A stretch of 64,000 bases of DNA from Patiriisocius marinus (GTDB lineage: Bacteria; Bacteroidota; Bacteroidia; Flavobacteriales; Flavobacteriaceae). Numbering within the stretch: the stretch's first letter is position 1; each line of letters opens with the position of its first letter. The stretch spans positions 279,999-343,998 of the forward strand of contig NZ_BKCG01000003.1 in NCBI RefSeq assembly GCF_008974325.1, in the 5' to 3' direction. The translations under genes were made by a program, and so were the position numbers. Under the pieces are notes generated by a model. It had not been told where the DNA came from and did not search any database. It saw nothing but the letters and a program-made list of their open reading frames with translations. Below are positions 23,999 to 35,000 of the stretch, in pieces.

Positions 23999-24026
23999 TT
24001 AACCTAGCCGTTAACCCTCATTTAAC
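23999..24026. promoter_or_regulatory. TTAAC repeat cluster upstream of the DUF5916 gene
   Basis: TTAAC half-sites start at 23999, 24011 and 24022, that is 12 and 11 bp apart. The last starts 27 bp before the -7-like CATCTTTG at 24049-24056, the position expected for an activator overlapping the -35 region. Confidence 0.5.
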
Positions 24027-24048
24027 AAGGATATCCTGCAAACGCTAG

Positions 24049-24056
24049 CATCTTTG
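24049..24056 (+). promoter_or_regulatory. -7-like element of the DUF5916 gene
   Basis: CATCTTTG matches TAnnTTTG except at the first base. The predicted leader to the ATG at 24079 is about 19 nt. Confidence 0.5.
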
Positions 24057-24078
24057 AATCACAATCAAAACCAACAAC

Positions 24079-26502
24079 ATGAAACTTACATACATTAAAG
24101 CCAGCATAATTATATTGTTTAGTATTTTCTTCGGAAATATGACAACGCTACACGCACAGAAATCCATTAAAATTAATCGCACTACCGAATCTATTAAAAT
24201 AGACGGTGAACCATCTGAAGCTATCTGGCAAAAACATCTTGAAACTAGAGAATTTACGCAACGATCACCAGATAATGGGAAACCTTCAAAACGTACATCA
24301 CAAATTGGATTATTATATGACGATAGCTACTTATATGTTTTAGGAATTTTCTCAGTTGAAAACAGTACGGAAATTAATAACCAACTTACGGAAAGAGACG
24401 ATCCAGGAAACTCTGATTACTTTGGTATACAAATGGATCCTTTTGGTGAAGCCCGTGAAGGATATGATTTTACTGTTACCGCCGCTAATGTACAATTAGA
24501 CTCTAAATTAACAAATACAGGTAACTATGATAATTTTAATGTAGTTTGGGACTCTGAAGTAACACTACACGACAATTATTGGGTTGTTGAAGTAAGAATA
24601 CCATTTAATAGTATTCGGTTTCCAAAAGATGCTTTAGATAATTTTAAAATCAACTTTCAACGTTTCTCTTCAAAACTAAATGAAGATTCGTTTTGGAGTC
24701 CTATTGACCCTAATCAGAATGGATATATGAATCAGTTTGGTACCGTTACAAATTTTAAATCTATCAACCCACCGCTTAATTTATCATTACTTCCATTTGT
24801 ATCTGTAGTGCACGAAAAATCAGTAGATGGTGAAACAAAGACCACTTTAAATGGAGGTATGGATTTAAAATACGTCTATGATAATGCATATACTTTAGAT
24901 GTATCTTTAATTCCAGATTTTAGCCAAGCGCAGTCTGATAATCAAATATTAAACCTCAGCCCATTTGAAGTTCAGTTTAATGAAAATAGACAATTTTTCG
25001 TAGAAGGAACGGAGCTATTTGACAAAGGAGGTTACTTATATACCAGAAGAATTGGCGGTAGACCTATCAATAGTGATAATATTCAAATTTCAGAAGAAGA
25101 GGAGATTATTGAAAATCCAGTCTCAACTAATATTTTAAATTTAATTAAGTTTTCCGGTAAATCGAAAAGTGGTTTGTCCATTGGAGTGCTTAACGGAATT
25201 ACCGCTAAAAGTGAAGCTACTGTTAGAAATACTGAAACCAATGAGCAACGATCTGTTATTACAAATCCAATTACAAACTACAACTCATTAGTACTTGATC
25301 AAGCATTAAAAAATAATGGCTCGTTAACGCTCATTAACAATTCGGTGTTACGAAATGGTTCAGATTACGATGCTAACTTAACCGCACTACTCTATCGATA
25401 TTACAGTAAAAATAGAACCTACAGTGCATATTTTAAAAAAGGAATTTCACAACAATATTTTGAAAATGATAGAAATGAAATTGGCCACGAATACTATGCA
25501 TACGCAGGAAAAGTTAGCGGAAAGTGGACTGGCGGATTCTCATATTATTTAATAGATGACAAATGGGATATTAATGACTTTGGTTTTAATGCTCGTAATA
25601 ATCAATCGAGATGGCGTGGAGACGTTTCATATGCTGAAAATAAACCAAATAATACCTTCTCAAATTATCAACTATTTGTTTTAGGAGAGCACTATTATTA
25701 CCACTCATTGCAACAAAAAGAAAACGCAAACTATATATTAGGGTTTAATGGTACTTTGAAAAAAAGTCAAGCAACCATTTTTGCAGATGTCACATATTCT
25801 GAAAAAGGTAAAAACTTTTATGAAGCACGAATTAAGGATAGACACTTTAATAAACCTGCAAAATTTCAAAGTTTTCTAGAATATCAAACCAATGCCAATA
25901 AAAATCTTTCCTTTTCTGGCTACGCTATTTTTGTAAATCACTTTAATTCTGAAATCTATAAAGATGATTTTATAGCCGGTTACGGAATTAGAGCTCGTGC
26001 AGGACAGCACCTGTATGCTTATTTCAGCCAAGGGTTTGAAAACCTAACTAAAAGTGCAGGATTTATTGCAATGGAAAATGATGCCATTGTTTTTGGTCAA
26101 CGAGCTATTAATGTATTGTCTAATGTTTTTACGCTTAATTACGCTGTAAACTCTAAACTAAACTTTAATTTAAGGGCTCGTCACTATTGGATTCAAGTAG
26201 CTTATTCTAAACAATTCCAACTTCAAGAAAACGGTGTGCTAACTGAAAGTAATTACGATTTAAACGTCGACGATTTTGATGATAATTTCAACCAATTTAA
26301 TATCGATGTTTTAGGAACATGGCAATTTGCACCTGCGAGTGAGTTGAGTTTATCGTACAAGTTAGGTGCAAATTATTTTAATGATGATATTCGTTCATCA
26401 TATTTAGATAATCTTGAAAAGACGCTAGGAGAAAATACAAGCAGTACCATTTCATTAAAAATGACCTACTTTTTAGATGCAAATATTCTTCGGAAACGTT
26501 AA
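24079..26502 (+). CDS. DUF5916 outer-membrane protein with N-terminal CBM9-like domain
   Basis: The 807-residue protein has a signal peptide ending near TLHAQ. Residues about 27-225 form a CBM9-like (DOMON-type) sandwich: IDGEPSEAIWQK, DDSYLYVLGIF and FNSIRFPKD. From about 240 to the C terminus, alternating polar and hydrophobic strands rich in Tyr and Asn, ending YFLDANILRKR, suggest an outer-membrane beta-barrel, the DUF5916 region. Length is typical for the family (about 750-900). Function is unsettled, although the family is linked to envelope stress and polymer use. It is divergent from the kinase operon and carries the regulator's candidate sites, so it is probably a direct target. Confidence 0.88.
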   Translation: MKLTYIKASIIILFSIFFGNMTTLHAQKSIKINRTTESIKIDGEPSEAIWQKHLETREFTQRSPDNGKPSKRTSQIGLLYDDSYLYVLGIFSVENSTEINNQLTERDDPGNSDYFGIQMDPFGEAREGYDFTVTAANVQLDSKLTNTGNYDNFNVVWDSEVTLHDNYWVVEVRIPFNSIRFPKDALDNFKINFQRFSSKLNEDSFWSPIDPNQNGYMNQFGTVTNFKSINPPLNLSLLPFVSVVHEKSVDGETKTTLNGGMDLKYVYDNAYTLDVSLIPDFSQAQSDNQILNLSPFEVQFNENRQFFVEGTELFDKGGYLYTRRIGGRPINSDNIQISEEEEIIENPVSTNILNLIKFSGKSKSGLSIGVLNGITAKSEATVRNTETNEQRSVITNPITNYNSLVLDQALKNNGSLTLINNSVLRNGSDYDANLTALLYRYYSKNRTYSAYFKKGISQQYFENDRNEIGHEYYAYAGKVSGKWTGGFSYYLIDDKWDINDFGFNARNNQSRWRGDVSYAENKPNNTFSNYQLFVLGEHYYYHSLQQKENANYILGFNGTLKKSQATIFADVTYSEKGKNFYEARIKDRHFNKPAKFQSFLEYQTNANKNLSFSGYAIFVNHFNSEIYKDDFIAGYGIRARAGQHLYAYFSQGFENLTKSAGFIAMENDAIVFGQRAINVLSNVFTLNYAVNSKLNFNLRARHYWIQVAYSKQFQLQENGVLTESNYDLNVDDFDDNFNQFNIDVLGTWQFAPASELSLSYKLGANYFNDDIRSSYLDNLEKTLGENTSSTISLKMTYFLDANILRKR

Positions 26503-26511
26503 TGCTTCAAA

Positions 26512-28791
26512 TTACTTAATCACTTTAAAAGTTAGTGATTGACCACTTTCGGTTTCTACCTTCAGAAAATATATTCCTTTAGATAACGAATCAAGATTTT
26601 CAATTACTAAAGTTTTATTTGAAGTCTTAGTAGTTTCTTTAAGCACATTTCCGAGGATATCATACAATGTTAAGCTAAGTTGTTGGCTATTTGTATTAAA
26701 CAGCTCTAATTGTGTTGTAAACGGATTAGGTGACACTACAATCTTATTTAAAGTCTCTAGTGTATCGTTTGAAAGTATTTCCTCATCATAATCTACAATA
26801 CTGAAATCATCAAAGTAGAAACCATCGCCAGGTCTAAAATCATCATTTAGTGTATGAAATCTAAGTCTCACTTGCTCAAAGCCATTATAAGCTGCTAAGT
26901 TGTAACTTTTCATATTCCAAGATTTATTTAAATTATAAATTCCAAGAACATCCCAGTTTTCACCATCATCAACAGATATTTCTAAGGTAGTAATATCTCC
27001 TAACGCTATTGAATACTTTGTCATAAATGTTAAAACAGGACCAGTTGTGTTTGTAAAATTCAACGGTGTATTAAGTTCGAAATATGAATCTGTATCATTT
27101 AAACCATTTCCTCCCACAGAATCTGAATAACATCCATCACCACTATATGAATCATCTATTGAAAAATTCCATATTGACCCAGTTCCATAAGATGTAAAGG
27201 TATTGGTATCTGAATGTGCAGCATCAACAAGTATTGTCGTTCCACTACCTACAAATACTGTTATTGTAGCTGTTTCATTTAAAGCACCTCCTTGAAATGT
27301 TTGAATTTCAAGATCAAAATACTGTTCGTTAAAACTTGGATCTATTTCAATTTGGAATGGTGTCGCAAGATTATTTTGTTTTGTTCTTGCCGGAACTTGA
27401 CTGTATGACATTTCAGAAGGAACCGTAATTAGTGGATTGTTTGAAACTACTGCTACGGTAACATCATCTGTTGTATCTTCAAGACCAACATTCTTAATTT
27501 CGACAGCAATTTCAAAAGTTTGACCAGGAATAGCAGGTACTAATTCTGTATGACTTTGTACATCAATGTATGAACCTGAAATCCAAGACTGGTATAACAT
27601 GGGACGTATATTTTCGGCAACCAAGTCTAAAATAGTACTAGGTAAAGGCCAAAAACCACTTCCTCCTATTTCTGGAGTCCAACCATAAATACCTTCACTA
27701 TGCATATAGTCGCGTGTAGTACCACACGAAGTGTATCCTAAAATCTGGAAAGTTGTTCCATACGTATAATCATTTTCATCTAGAAATGCAGAAGCCCATT
27801 CTGAATATATAGGATATTCTGGAGGAGATGTATTATAACCGTAAGGCATTAAATAAGTACCAGCCGTTGAATGTATGGAATATGCCGTTTTAGGGTTTAT
27901 TGTACTTAACAAATTAGAAACAGCTGTAGTTTCAGGTTCAGAAAAAGCTTCGGTTCCTCTATATATTCCTGAACAAGGATTAGTACTAGAGCAGCTTTCA
28001 TTATCACCGTAAGCAAAACTGTAATTTCTGTTTAAATCAACTCCTACACATGCTGGCGATGTTTCAAATCTGTTTTTTCTCCATAGTCCTCCACCCTCAG
28101 GATTTGTAGTTTCATTATAAACATATCCATCTGGATTTACCACAGGCACAAAGTATAACGCTCTATTGTTTACTAGATACTGAACTGCTGTATTAGTTGC
28201 ATAGTTTTCTAAAAGGTAAAACATATAGTTAATAGTCACTGCCATTGATAATGGTTCTCGAGCGTGATGTAATGCATCAAAGTATGCTACAGGTTCATCT
28301 TCATCAATATCTGGATTGTCACTTATTTTAACCATCCAAATGGTTCTTCCTTCTGCAGTTGTGCCAATTGATTGTTTAGCCGTAATCAAGTTTGGGAAAT
28401 CTGTTTTCATTTCATCAAGTTTTGCAACAACTTGATCAAACGTATAAAATCCACCCATAGTTCCTAAGTCAAAGCCATCTGTGCTAAGTGCAGATTTCTC
28501 ACCCGTTTCAATTACATCAGCTAAAAGCTCATTTCTATAATTTTCAGCATAATTAGCAATGGTAGTTTCATATTGAATTCCTAAAACATCCAGTTGTAAA
28601 ACCTCTCTTTCTGAAACAATAAGGATTGGTAACCCTTCCTCATCAAATTGAATATGGTCTACACCAAACCCTTCCGAATTTAATAATTCTAGCTGGGTTG
28701 TATTATTTAGGCGTATTTCAGAATAGATTTCCTGAGCAATACTATTTGTACATGTTACGAAAATTAATAGTAAAAAAAGGAAGTTTCTCAT
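26512..28791 (-). CDS. M14 zinc carboxypeptidase with C-terminal T9SS sorting domain
   Basis: The 759-residue secreted enzyme has a signal peptide to about residue 19. The peptidase domain (about 110-400) carries the zinc motif LHHAREPLS, NPDGYVYN, DLNRNYSF, the third zinc ligand in AYSIHSTAG and the catalytic Glu in YGWTPEIGG. Beta-sandwich segments follow (including FYFDDFSIVDY). The last 80 residues (VVSPNPFTTQLELF to LTFKVIK) are a type A T9SS sorting domain, so the enzyme should be exported across the outer membrane. It probably removes C-terminal residues from extracellular peptides. Its start overlaps the small upstream gene by the ATGA arrangement. Confidence 0.95.
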   Translation of the reverse strand: MRNFLFLLLIFVTCTNSIAQEIYSEIRLNNTTQLELLNSEGFGVDHIQFDEEGLPILIVSEREVLQLDVLGIQYETTIANYAENYRNELLADVIETGEKSALSTDGFDLGTMGGFYTFDQVVAKLDEMKTDFPNLITAKQSIGTTAEGRTIWMVKISDNPDIDEDEPVAYFDALHHAREPLSMAVTINYMFYLLENYATNTAVQYLVNNRALYFVPVVNPDGYVYNETTNPEGGGLWRKNRFETSPACVGVDLNRNYSFAYGDNESCSSTNPCSGIYRGTEAFSEPETTAVSNLLSTINPKTAYSIHSTAGTYLMPYGYNTSPPEYPIYSEWASAFLDENDYTYGTTFQILGYTSCGTTRDYMHSEGIYGWTPEIGGSGFWPLPSTILDLVAENIRPMLYQSWISGSYIDVQSHTELVPAIPGQTFEIAVEIKNVGLEDTTDDVTVAVVSNNPLITVPSEMSYSQVPARTKQNNLATPFQIEIDPSFNEQYFDLEIQTFQGGALNETATITVFVGSGTTILVDAAHSDTNTFTSYGTGSIWNFSIDDSYSGDGCYSDSVGGNGLNDTDSYFELNTPLNFTNTTGPVLTFMTKYSIALGDITTLEISVDDGENWDVLGIYNLNKSWNMKSYNLAAYNGFEQVRLRFHTLNDDFRPGDGFYFDDFSIVDYDEEILSNDTLETLNKIVVSPNPFTTQLELFNTNSQQLSLTLYDILGNVLKETTKTSNKTLVIENLDSLSKGIYFLKVETESGQSLTFKVIK

Positions 28792-28961
28792 TCTTGGTCT
28801 TTTGCACGTTGTTTACGATATAAAATATAGAGAATTACAATAACTATAGGCAATACGATATACACTATAACATCGAAAGGTGAAGAAAAATCGAACTGAC
28901 TACCATCTCTAGGATTGGGTGTTCCGGTTGGTATTTGTAATAAAGAATTAAATAGTTTCAT
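28788..28961 (-). CDS. Small single-span membrane protein (57 aa), overlaps the M14 gene
   Basis: ATG at 28961 reads MKLFNSLLQIPTGTPNPRDG and ends RKQRAKDQE with the TGA at 28788-28790, which overlaps the ATG of the M14 gene. Residues about 30-48 (DVIVYIVLPIVIVILYILY) form one membrane helix with a basic cytoplasmic tail. Small proteins with this pattern (LLQIPT..PRD..PFD...Y.VLP) are common in Flavobacteria and, as I recall, often mislabelled as adenylosuccinate synthetase. The tight overlap implies cotranslation with the peptidase. Function is unknown. Confidence 0.85.
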   Translation of the reverse strand: MKLFNSLLQIPTGTPNPRDGSQFDFSSPFDVIVYIVLPIVIVILYILYRKQRAKDQE

Positions 28962-29021
28962 AATATATAGTTGAGTCGTAAAGGTCGTAACTTTATTACG
29001 TAAAAGCTAAGGTTAATGAAT

Positions 29022-30695
29022 TTACACAAGCCAATAAGGGTTTTCTGTAAAGGTTTTCCAATCTGAACGTAATTGTTTTTCTAAAGCTTCAATCGCTGGC
29101 GAAGTGATCCCTACTTTTTTTAAATCGATAATATATGTCAATAAATTATAGCACGTTGTAAATTGCCCACAAGCTATAAGCGAATCCATTCGCTTTAACT
29201 TTACATCCGTTTCATCCCACCATAAAGTTGTAGGAGTTTCGGCTGCAATTTTTGCTACATTTTTAAGCGATTTACTTAGTGGTGTTTTAACTTCTGGCGA
29301 AATAACAAACTTTTTATAAATAGTATTTTTACCATCAAGTTCATCTACACGAGAGGTTATACGTTTATTTTCTAAATTAGGGTTTTTATAAAAATCGCCG
29401 TAATTTAATCTTCTAATCTGATTCAAAAAAACACTCTGCACCATCGTAGCAGCTGAACTTGCACGATCTGTGAGCAAACGTTTAACAACATCAATTCCTA
29501 AATGTTTAAAACTACTAACCTCCTCTAGCAATGCTTCCGGAACTGCTTTATTAAATGTTGTGTTAAACCAACTTACCAATCGCTTTTTAAATGAATGAGC
29601 TAATAAACCTGCGGTAATTAATAAAGCTCCTATTCCTGATATAAAAGCACCAATAACAAATGGCCAGATGATAGTTAAAGCAGCCGCATTTTCATAATAT
29701 CCAAAAACTAAAAATCCAACTCCTACTAACAATATTATGGGATACAGCCATTTAAAATCTAACCATTTAAAAAGTTTGGTAGCAATATCGTTAATTGAAG
29801 TTTCATTTTCAATTTCGAAAGTACTCGGTTTCCAAGGCTTCATTTGAAAGCTAGAAACATCGTTAACTATTATTAAATCTAATTTCGAAGACTTTCGGCT
29901 ATTAATGTTAAGCATACTATCAAGACCTTGATTGTCTGTAATGCCACCATCCATAATACCCACACCCTTTTTAAATTTTTCTTGATTTTTAAGAGCTATA
30001 TATTCTTCGGAAATTTGATTACTATAAAAATCGTCCGGATAAACCAATGGCTCAAAGCCTAAAGGAAAACAAGATGAAGAAGCTACAATGTCTCCTAAAA
30101 CAGTTTCATTTTTTAGCGCATTAACATATGTACCTTTGAGTGCTTTGTTACCAAATATTCCAGAGTTTTGAAACCGAAATGGCAACCCGAATGAAAAATC
30201 GGTTGCATTAAAACAAACGTGTGCTAAGTTATATGGTTTCTCCTTATCATTTAGTGATGTATAAAGGCTCTTTTTTACTAAGTTAAAATCACCAAATTTA
30301 CCAGAAAATAAGGGCATTTCGGCATATTTTAAAGCGAAAGCGTTTATTAGCGATTGCCTTTTGTGTGAAGAAGTTTCCCAAACATCTTTATTAGATATTT
30401 TAGCTACAGCATCATTAAGTAATGTATCATTAGCTGGGTTAAATGTTGAGTACATTTCAGCATAAAAATCCTTAAATTGAAATCCTGAAGTTGTAACTGC
30501 TTTAGTAAATGCTACGCCAAATAGTGTTCCGCCACTTACTGTACTTAGTGCTGTAACATTTTTTAATAAAGGTTCCCCTTCATAGTTAACATGCTCTAAA
30601 TAAGCTGCTGTACCTAGTGAGAAAAAAGTGGCACGATAACCTCCACCACTAAAGCAAAGGCCTATTCTCTTAAAAGGTAAAAAATCGTCTGGCAT
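29022..30695 (-). CDS. Patatin-like phospholipase with internal membrane helices
   Basis: A 557-residue protein. The patatin oxyanion loop is CFSGGGYRATFFSLG (14-28), the nucleophile is in STVSGGTLFG (Ser54), and the catalytic Asp is in GIMDGGITDNQG (about residue 250). Two or three hydrophobic helices at about 320-370 (WLYPIILLVGVGFLVFGYY and IWPFVIGAFISGIGALLITA) follow the catalytic region, so the enzyme is probably an inner-membrane protein with the active site in the cytosol. The C-terminal 180 residues are not recognised. Patatins hydrolyse ester bonds of phospholipids. It lies 52 bp downstream of the YHYH lipoprotein stop in the same direction. Confidence 0.9.
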   Translation of the reverse strand: MPDDFLPFKRIGLCFSGGGYRATFFSLGTAAYLEHVNYEGEPLLKNVTALSTVSGGTLFGVAFTKAVTTSGFQFKDFYAEMYSTFNPANDTLLNDAVAKISNKDVWETSSHKRQSLINAFALKYAEMPLFSGKFGDFNLVKKSLYTSLNDKEKPYNLAHVCFNATDFSFGLPFRFQNSGIFGNKALKGTYVNALKNETVLGDIVASSSCFPLGFEPLVYPDDFYSNQISEEYIALKNQEKFKKGVGIMDGGITDNQGLDSMLNINSRKSSKLDLIIVNDVSSFQMKPWKPSTFEIENETSINDIATKLFKWLDFKWLYPIILLVGVGFLVFGYYENAAALTIIWPFVIGAFISGIGALLITAGLLAHSFKKRLVSWFNTTFNKAVPEALLEEVSSFKHLGIDVVKRLLTDRASSAATMVQSVFLNQIRRLNYGDFYKNPNLENKRITSRVDELDGKNTIYKKFVISPEVKTPLSKSLKNVAKIAAETPTTLWWDETDVKLKRMDSLIACGQFTTCYNLLTYIIDLKKVGITSPAIEALEKQLRSDWKTFTENPYWLV

Positions 30696-30747
30696 AAAAA
30701 GGCGTTTTAAAACCCTATAAAACTACACAATTTATGCCTATAACGAT

Positions 30748-31848
30748 TTAGTTTCTTGAAGGTCTATTTCCACCCATTCCTTTTGATCCAGATCTAATTT
30801 CTTTTTCTGAAAGAAAACCATCACTATTAGAATCTAAATTAGTGAAATCACTTTTCAAAGGTCCTTTTACTTCATTTATTGATAGTTTACCATCTTTATT
30901 AGCATCAAAATCTTTAATCAATTCTTTAGCACTTTTACGTCTTCCACCTGGGCCACCTTGTTGAGTACTAACTTCTCCCATTAAACAACGACTTACATAA
31001 GGAAATTCCTGAGTCACCAAATACATATATTGTCCATCAATTGTGATACCATTACACTCATCTAAATCACCTGAACCATCAATAAACTCAAAGTCAGATC
31101 CATAAGCTCCATCGTGGTTTGACCCTTTAATCGCAATATTCATAGTATTCATAGGGTTAGAATAAGTACAATCTTCCCCTTCTCTAGTTCCATCAACTAA
31201 ACTATAACTTGGTTGATACGCATGACTTTTAGAGTAGTACATTGGAAAACCGTCGTGGGCAAATCCTACGTGTATTAAATCTACTCCAGTATCATTAGAT
31301 TTAATTATTGATGTAGGCGTACCGTGATAGTGGTATTCACCAGTAGGTTGAACGTGGGCATTATTAAAATCTAACCCTAAATCTATAATATTTTGAAAAG
31401 CTTCTACTCGATAGTTTTCTCCAGTATCGCATACCACAACCTCTGCTGTTCCAGGTTCAAATTTCACTCCATTTAAAGCAACTCCTGGTTCTCTTACCCA
31501 AGATGGATTTCCTGTATTAACTGGATTTAAAGGAAATTCATAAGTCTTATTTTGAGCGGTAATTGTATTAGGATTACCTTGGTTAGGAAATGTACCTGTT
31601 TCATGATTTGGCAACGCATTTGTAACCATTTTACGAGAGGTTTCATTTAGAATCATTTTAGTTTCAGTACCGTGATCATTATCCACTAAACTATATGTAC
31701 CAAAATAATCTGAAACAGTTTTAGCTGTATCGTGTGAATGAGATCCATCTGTGTGTACATGACTATTCGATTTTTTATTGCTTGTGCATCCTAAGATACT
31801 TAAAAGTATAAAAGCGGCTAATGCGATTGATAGGTTTATATATTTCAT
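30748..31848 (-). CDS. YHYH domain lipoprotein with two EF-hands
   Basis: The 366-residue protein starts with a lipobox ILGCTS (Cys21), so it is a lipoprotein. A His-rich linker (HVHTDGSHSHD) follows. The YHYH domain spans about 110-290 with the name-giving GEYHYHGTP and HVGFAHDGFP. The C terminus has two EF-hand loops, DANKDGKLSINE and DSNSDGFLSEKE, which should bind calcium. YHYH proteins are envelope proteins of unknown role. The combination with EF-hands suggests metal-dependent surface behaviour, but that is inference. Confidence 0.9.
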   Translation of the reverse strand: MKYINLSIALAAFILLSILGCTSNKKSNSHVHTDGSHSHDTAKTVSDYFGTYSLVDNDHGTETKMILNETSRKMVTNALPNHETGTFPNQGNPNTITAQNKTYEFPLNPVNTGNPSWVREPGVALNGVKFEPGTAEVVVCDTGENYRVEAFQNIIDLGLDFNNAHVQPTGEYHYHGTPTSIIKSNDTGVDLIHVGFAHDGFPMYYSKSHAYQPSYSLVDGTREGEDCTYSNPMNTMNIAIKGSNHDGAYGSDFEFIDGSGDLDECNGITIDGQYMYLVTQEFPYVSRCLMGEVSTQQGGPGGRRKSAKELIKDFDANKDGKLSINEVKGPLKSDFTNLDSNSDGFLSEKEIRSGSKGMGGNRPSRN

Positions 31849-31997
31849 AAGTATAAATATTTATTGATAGTATTTTGACGACGAGTACTAGATATCCCTT
31901 CGAAAATTCTACTAATAGTTATTTTCAAAAATGTTATAAAAACGTTAAAGCATACGTTAATTAACTTATAGTACGGTGCGGAATTTTTCATTTTAAA

Positions 31998-32005
31998 TAA
32001 CTTTA
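31998..32005 (+). promoter_or_regulatory. -7-like element of the BNR gene at 32031
   Basis: TAACTTTA fits TAnnTTTR and lies 25 bp before the ATG. TTAA repeats at 31945 and 31957 precede it but are weaker than the clusters at 23.4-24.0 kb. Confidence 0.4.
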
Positions 32006-32030
32006 AGCACAACCAATTAAATATCTCATA

Positions 32031-35000
32031 ATGAAAAAACACTTACCACTCATCGCATTACTAATCGCTTTCCTGCTTTTGGGCTTTAATAGCCAAGCTC
32101 AAAATGATACTAATTCAAAGGAAAAAAAATCTATTTACGACGGATTAAAACTCCGAAACATTGGCCCAGCTTTTATGAGCGGTCGTATTGCAGCAGTTGC
32201 CATACATCCCGTTAATGAGAGTATTTGGTATGTAGGGGTAGCATCTGGAGGAGTTTGGAAAACTGTTAACTCCGGTACAACTTGGACACCAGTTTTTGAT
32301 GATCAAGCAACCTTTGCAATAGGTGCTGTAACCATCGACCCAATTAACCCTAATACCATTTGGGTAGGTACCGGAGAAGATGTAGGTGGTAGACATATTG
32401 CCTATGGTGATGGTGTTTATAAATCAACTGACGGCGGACTCACTTGGCAAAATATGGGATTGAAAGATTCACAACATATTTCAAAAATTATTGTTCACCC
32501 TTATGATAGTAACACTGTTTGGGTAGCTGCTCAAGGACCATTATGGAATAAAGGTGGTGACCGTGGTTTATATAAAACCATTGATGGTGGTAAAACTTGG
32601 AAAAAAACACTAGGAAATGATGAATGGACAGGAGTTACTGAAATTGTTTTAAACACTGACAATCCAGATATGCTAGTTGCTGCTACATGGGATCGCCATA
32701 GAACAGTCGCTGCCTATATGGGAGGAGGTCCAGGTTCTGGGCTACATAAAAGTATGGATGGAGGAGAAACATGGACAAAACTTAGTACAGGTTTACCAAC
32801 TGAGCAAATGGGAAAAATAGGTCTTGCAATGTCCTATTTTGATTCAAATGTTTTATACGCAGCAATTGAATTACCTAGAAGAAAAGGTGGGTTTTATAAA
32901 AGTGTAGATGGTGGAAGTTCTTGGACGAAGGAATCTAATACTGTAACTGGTGGTACTGGACCACATTACTATCAAGAGCTGTATACATCTCCTCATCATC
33001 AAGGACGTTTGTATTTAATGGATAATAATTTACAGATTTCAGAAGATGGTGGAAAAACGTTTTATAGAATGAATGAAAAAAATAAGCACGGAGATAATCA
33101 CGCCCTTGCTTTTAGAAAGGATGACCCTAATTATTTATTAGTAGGATCTGATGGTGGATTATATGAAAGTTTCGACTTAACAAAAACATGGAAATACATT
33201 GAGAATTTACCTATCACACAATTCTATAAACTCGCCGTAGATGATGCTGAGCCTTTTTACAATGTATACGGAGGCACACAAGATAATAGTACTGAAGGTG
33301 GTCCATCTAGAACTGATAACATTCACGGTATTCAAAACAGCGACTGGAAAGTAATCCTAAACTGGGATGGACATCAAACTGCTACTGAACCTGGAAACCC
33401 AAACATTATGTATGCTGAAAGACAAGAGGGCACATTATCTAGAATAGACATTTCTACAGGTGAAGTAATTGATATTCAGCCACAAGCTGGTGCAAATGAA
33501 CCGCACGAAAGATACAATTGGGATGCTCCTATTTTAGTAAGTCCGCACGACCCTGCAACTATTTATTTTGCTTCTTACCGTGTTTGGAAAAGTACAAATC
33601 GTGGTGATAATTGGACAGCAATTTCTGGTGATTTAACTAAGAATCAAAATAGAATTGAAATGCCAATTCTAGGCAAAAAACAATCTTGGGATGCTGCTTG
33701 GGATGTTTATGCCATGTCTAATTACAACACTATTACCTCATTAGCCGAGTCTCCAAAGCAAAAAGGGCTACTATATGCAGGAACAGATGACGGTTATATT
33801 CAAGTTTCAGAAAATGATGGTACTTCTTGGAGTAAAATTGAAGTAGAGAGTTTACCAGGAGTTCCTAAAACTGCATTCGTTAATGATATTCGTGCAGATT
33901 TGTTTGATGCTAATACCGTTTACATTGCTTTAGACAATCACAAATATGGAGACTTCAAACCTTACCTATTAAAAAGTTCAAATAAAGGAAAGACCTGGAA
34001 ATCTATAAGTAGTACTATTCCTGACGGAACTATGGTATGGCGAACTGTGCAAGATCATATAGCTCCTAATTTAATGTTTGCTGCAACTGAGTTTGGAATT
34101 TATGTTACTACTAACGGTGGTTCTTCATGGGAAATGCTAAAGGGTGGCGTACCTACAATTTCATTTAGAGATATAACTATTCAACGTCGCGAGAATGATT
34201 TGGTTGGTGCTTCGTTTGGAAGAGGTTTCTTTATTTTAGATGACATTTCGGCATTGCGTGAAATTTCAGCAAATACACTACTACAGGAAGCTACTTTATT
34301 CCCTGTTCGTGATGCTTGGTGGTATGTAGAACGCCCTCATTTAAGTTTTGAAAAAGGAAAAGGAAGTCAAGGAGATTCACACTTTGTGGCTCCTAATCCA
34401 GATTTTGGGGCAATGTTTACTTATTATTTAAAAGACGCTCCTAAAACTAGCTCAGAACTTAGAAAGGAAAGAGAAAAAAATTACAATAATTCTGATGTCC
34501 CTTTTACAGGCTACAAGGCTCTTGAAGCCGAAAGTCAAGAGAAAGAAGCTAAACTGATATTTGTAATTTCTGATGATAACGGTACTGTGGTGCGTCGAGT
34601 AACTTCAAAACCAAAAAAGGGAATCAATCGTGTAACTTGGGATTTAAAATACCCTGCTCCACAAATGATTCTTTTAAATGGTAATATGAATGAAGGTGAC
34701 GAGATTCCATCAGGTTTTCTTGCTGCTCCAGGAAAATACAGTGTTAAAATGTATCTTGAAGAAAATGGTAAAGTGAAACCGCTAAGTGAATCTGTTAGCT
34801 TTAACGTTAAACCTTTACACAAAGGTGCTCTACCTGGAAAAAGTCCACAGGAATTATCGACTTTTATGCGCGATTATGAAACATTAGCTAGAAATACTTC
34901 TCAATTTACGTACACCTTAAAAAAATCTACTAAAATGGTACAAGCGATGTCACGAGCTTTAGAACAAACTAATATCGCACCAGGAACTATTGAAAATGAT

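Noticed and set aside
31934..31965. TTAAC operator cluster upstream of the second BNR gene
   Set aside because: Only partial TTAA elements with 12-bp spacing and no full GTTAAC pair; too weak to claim.
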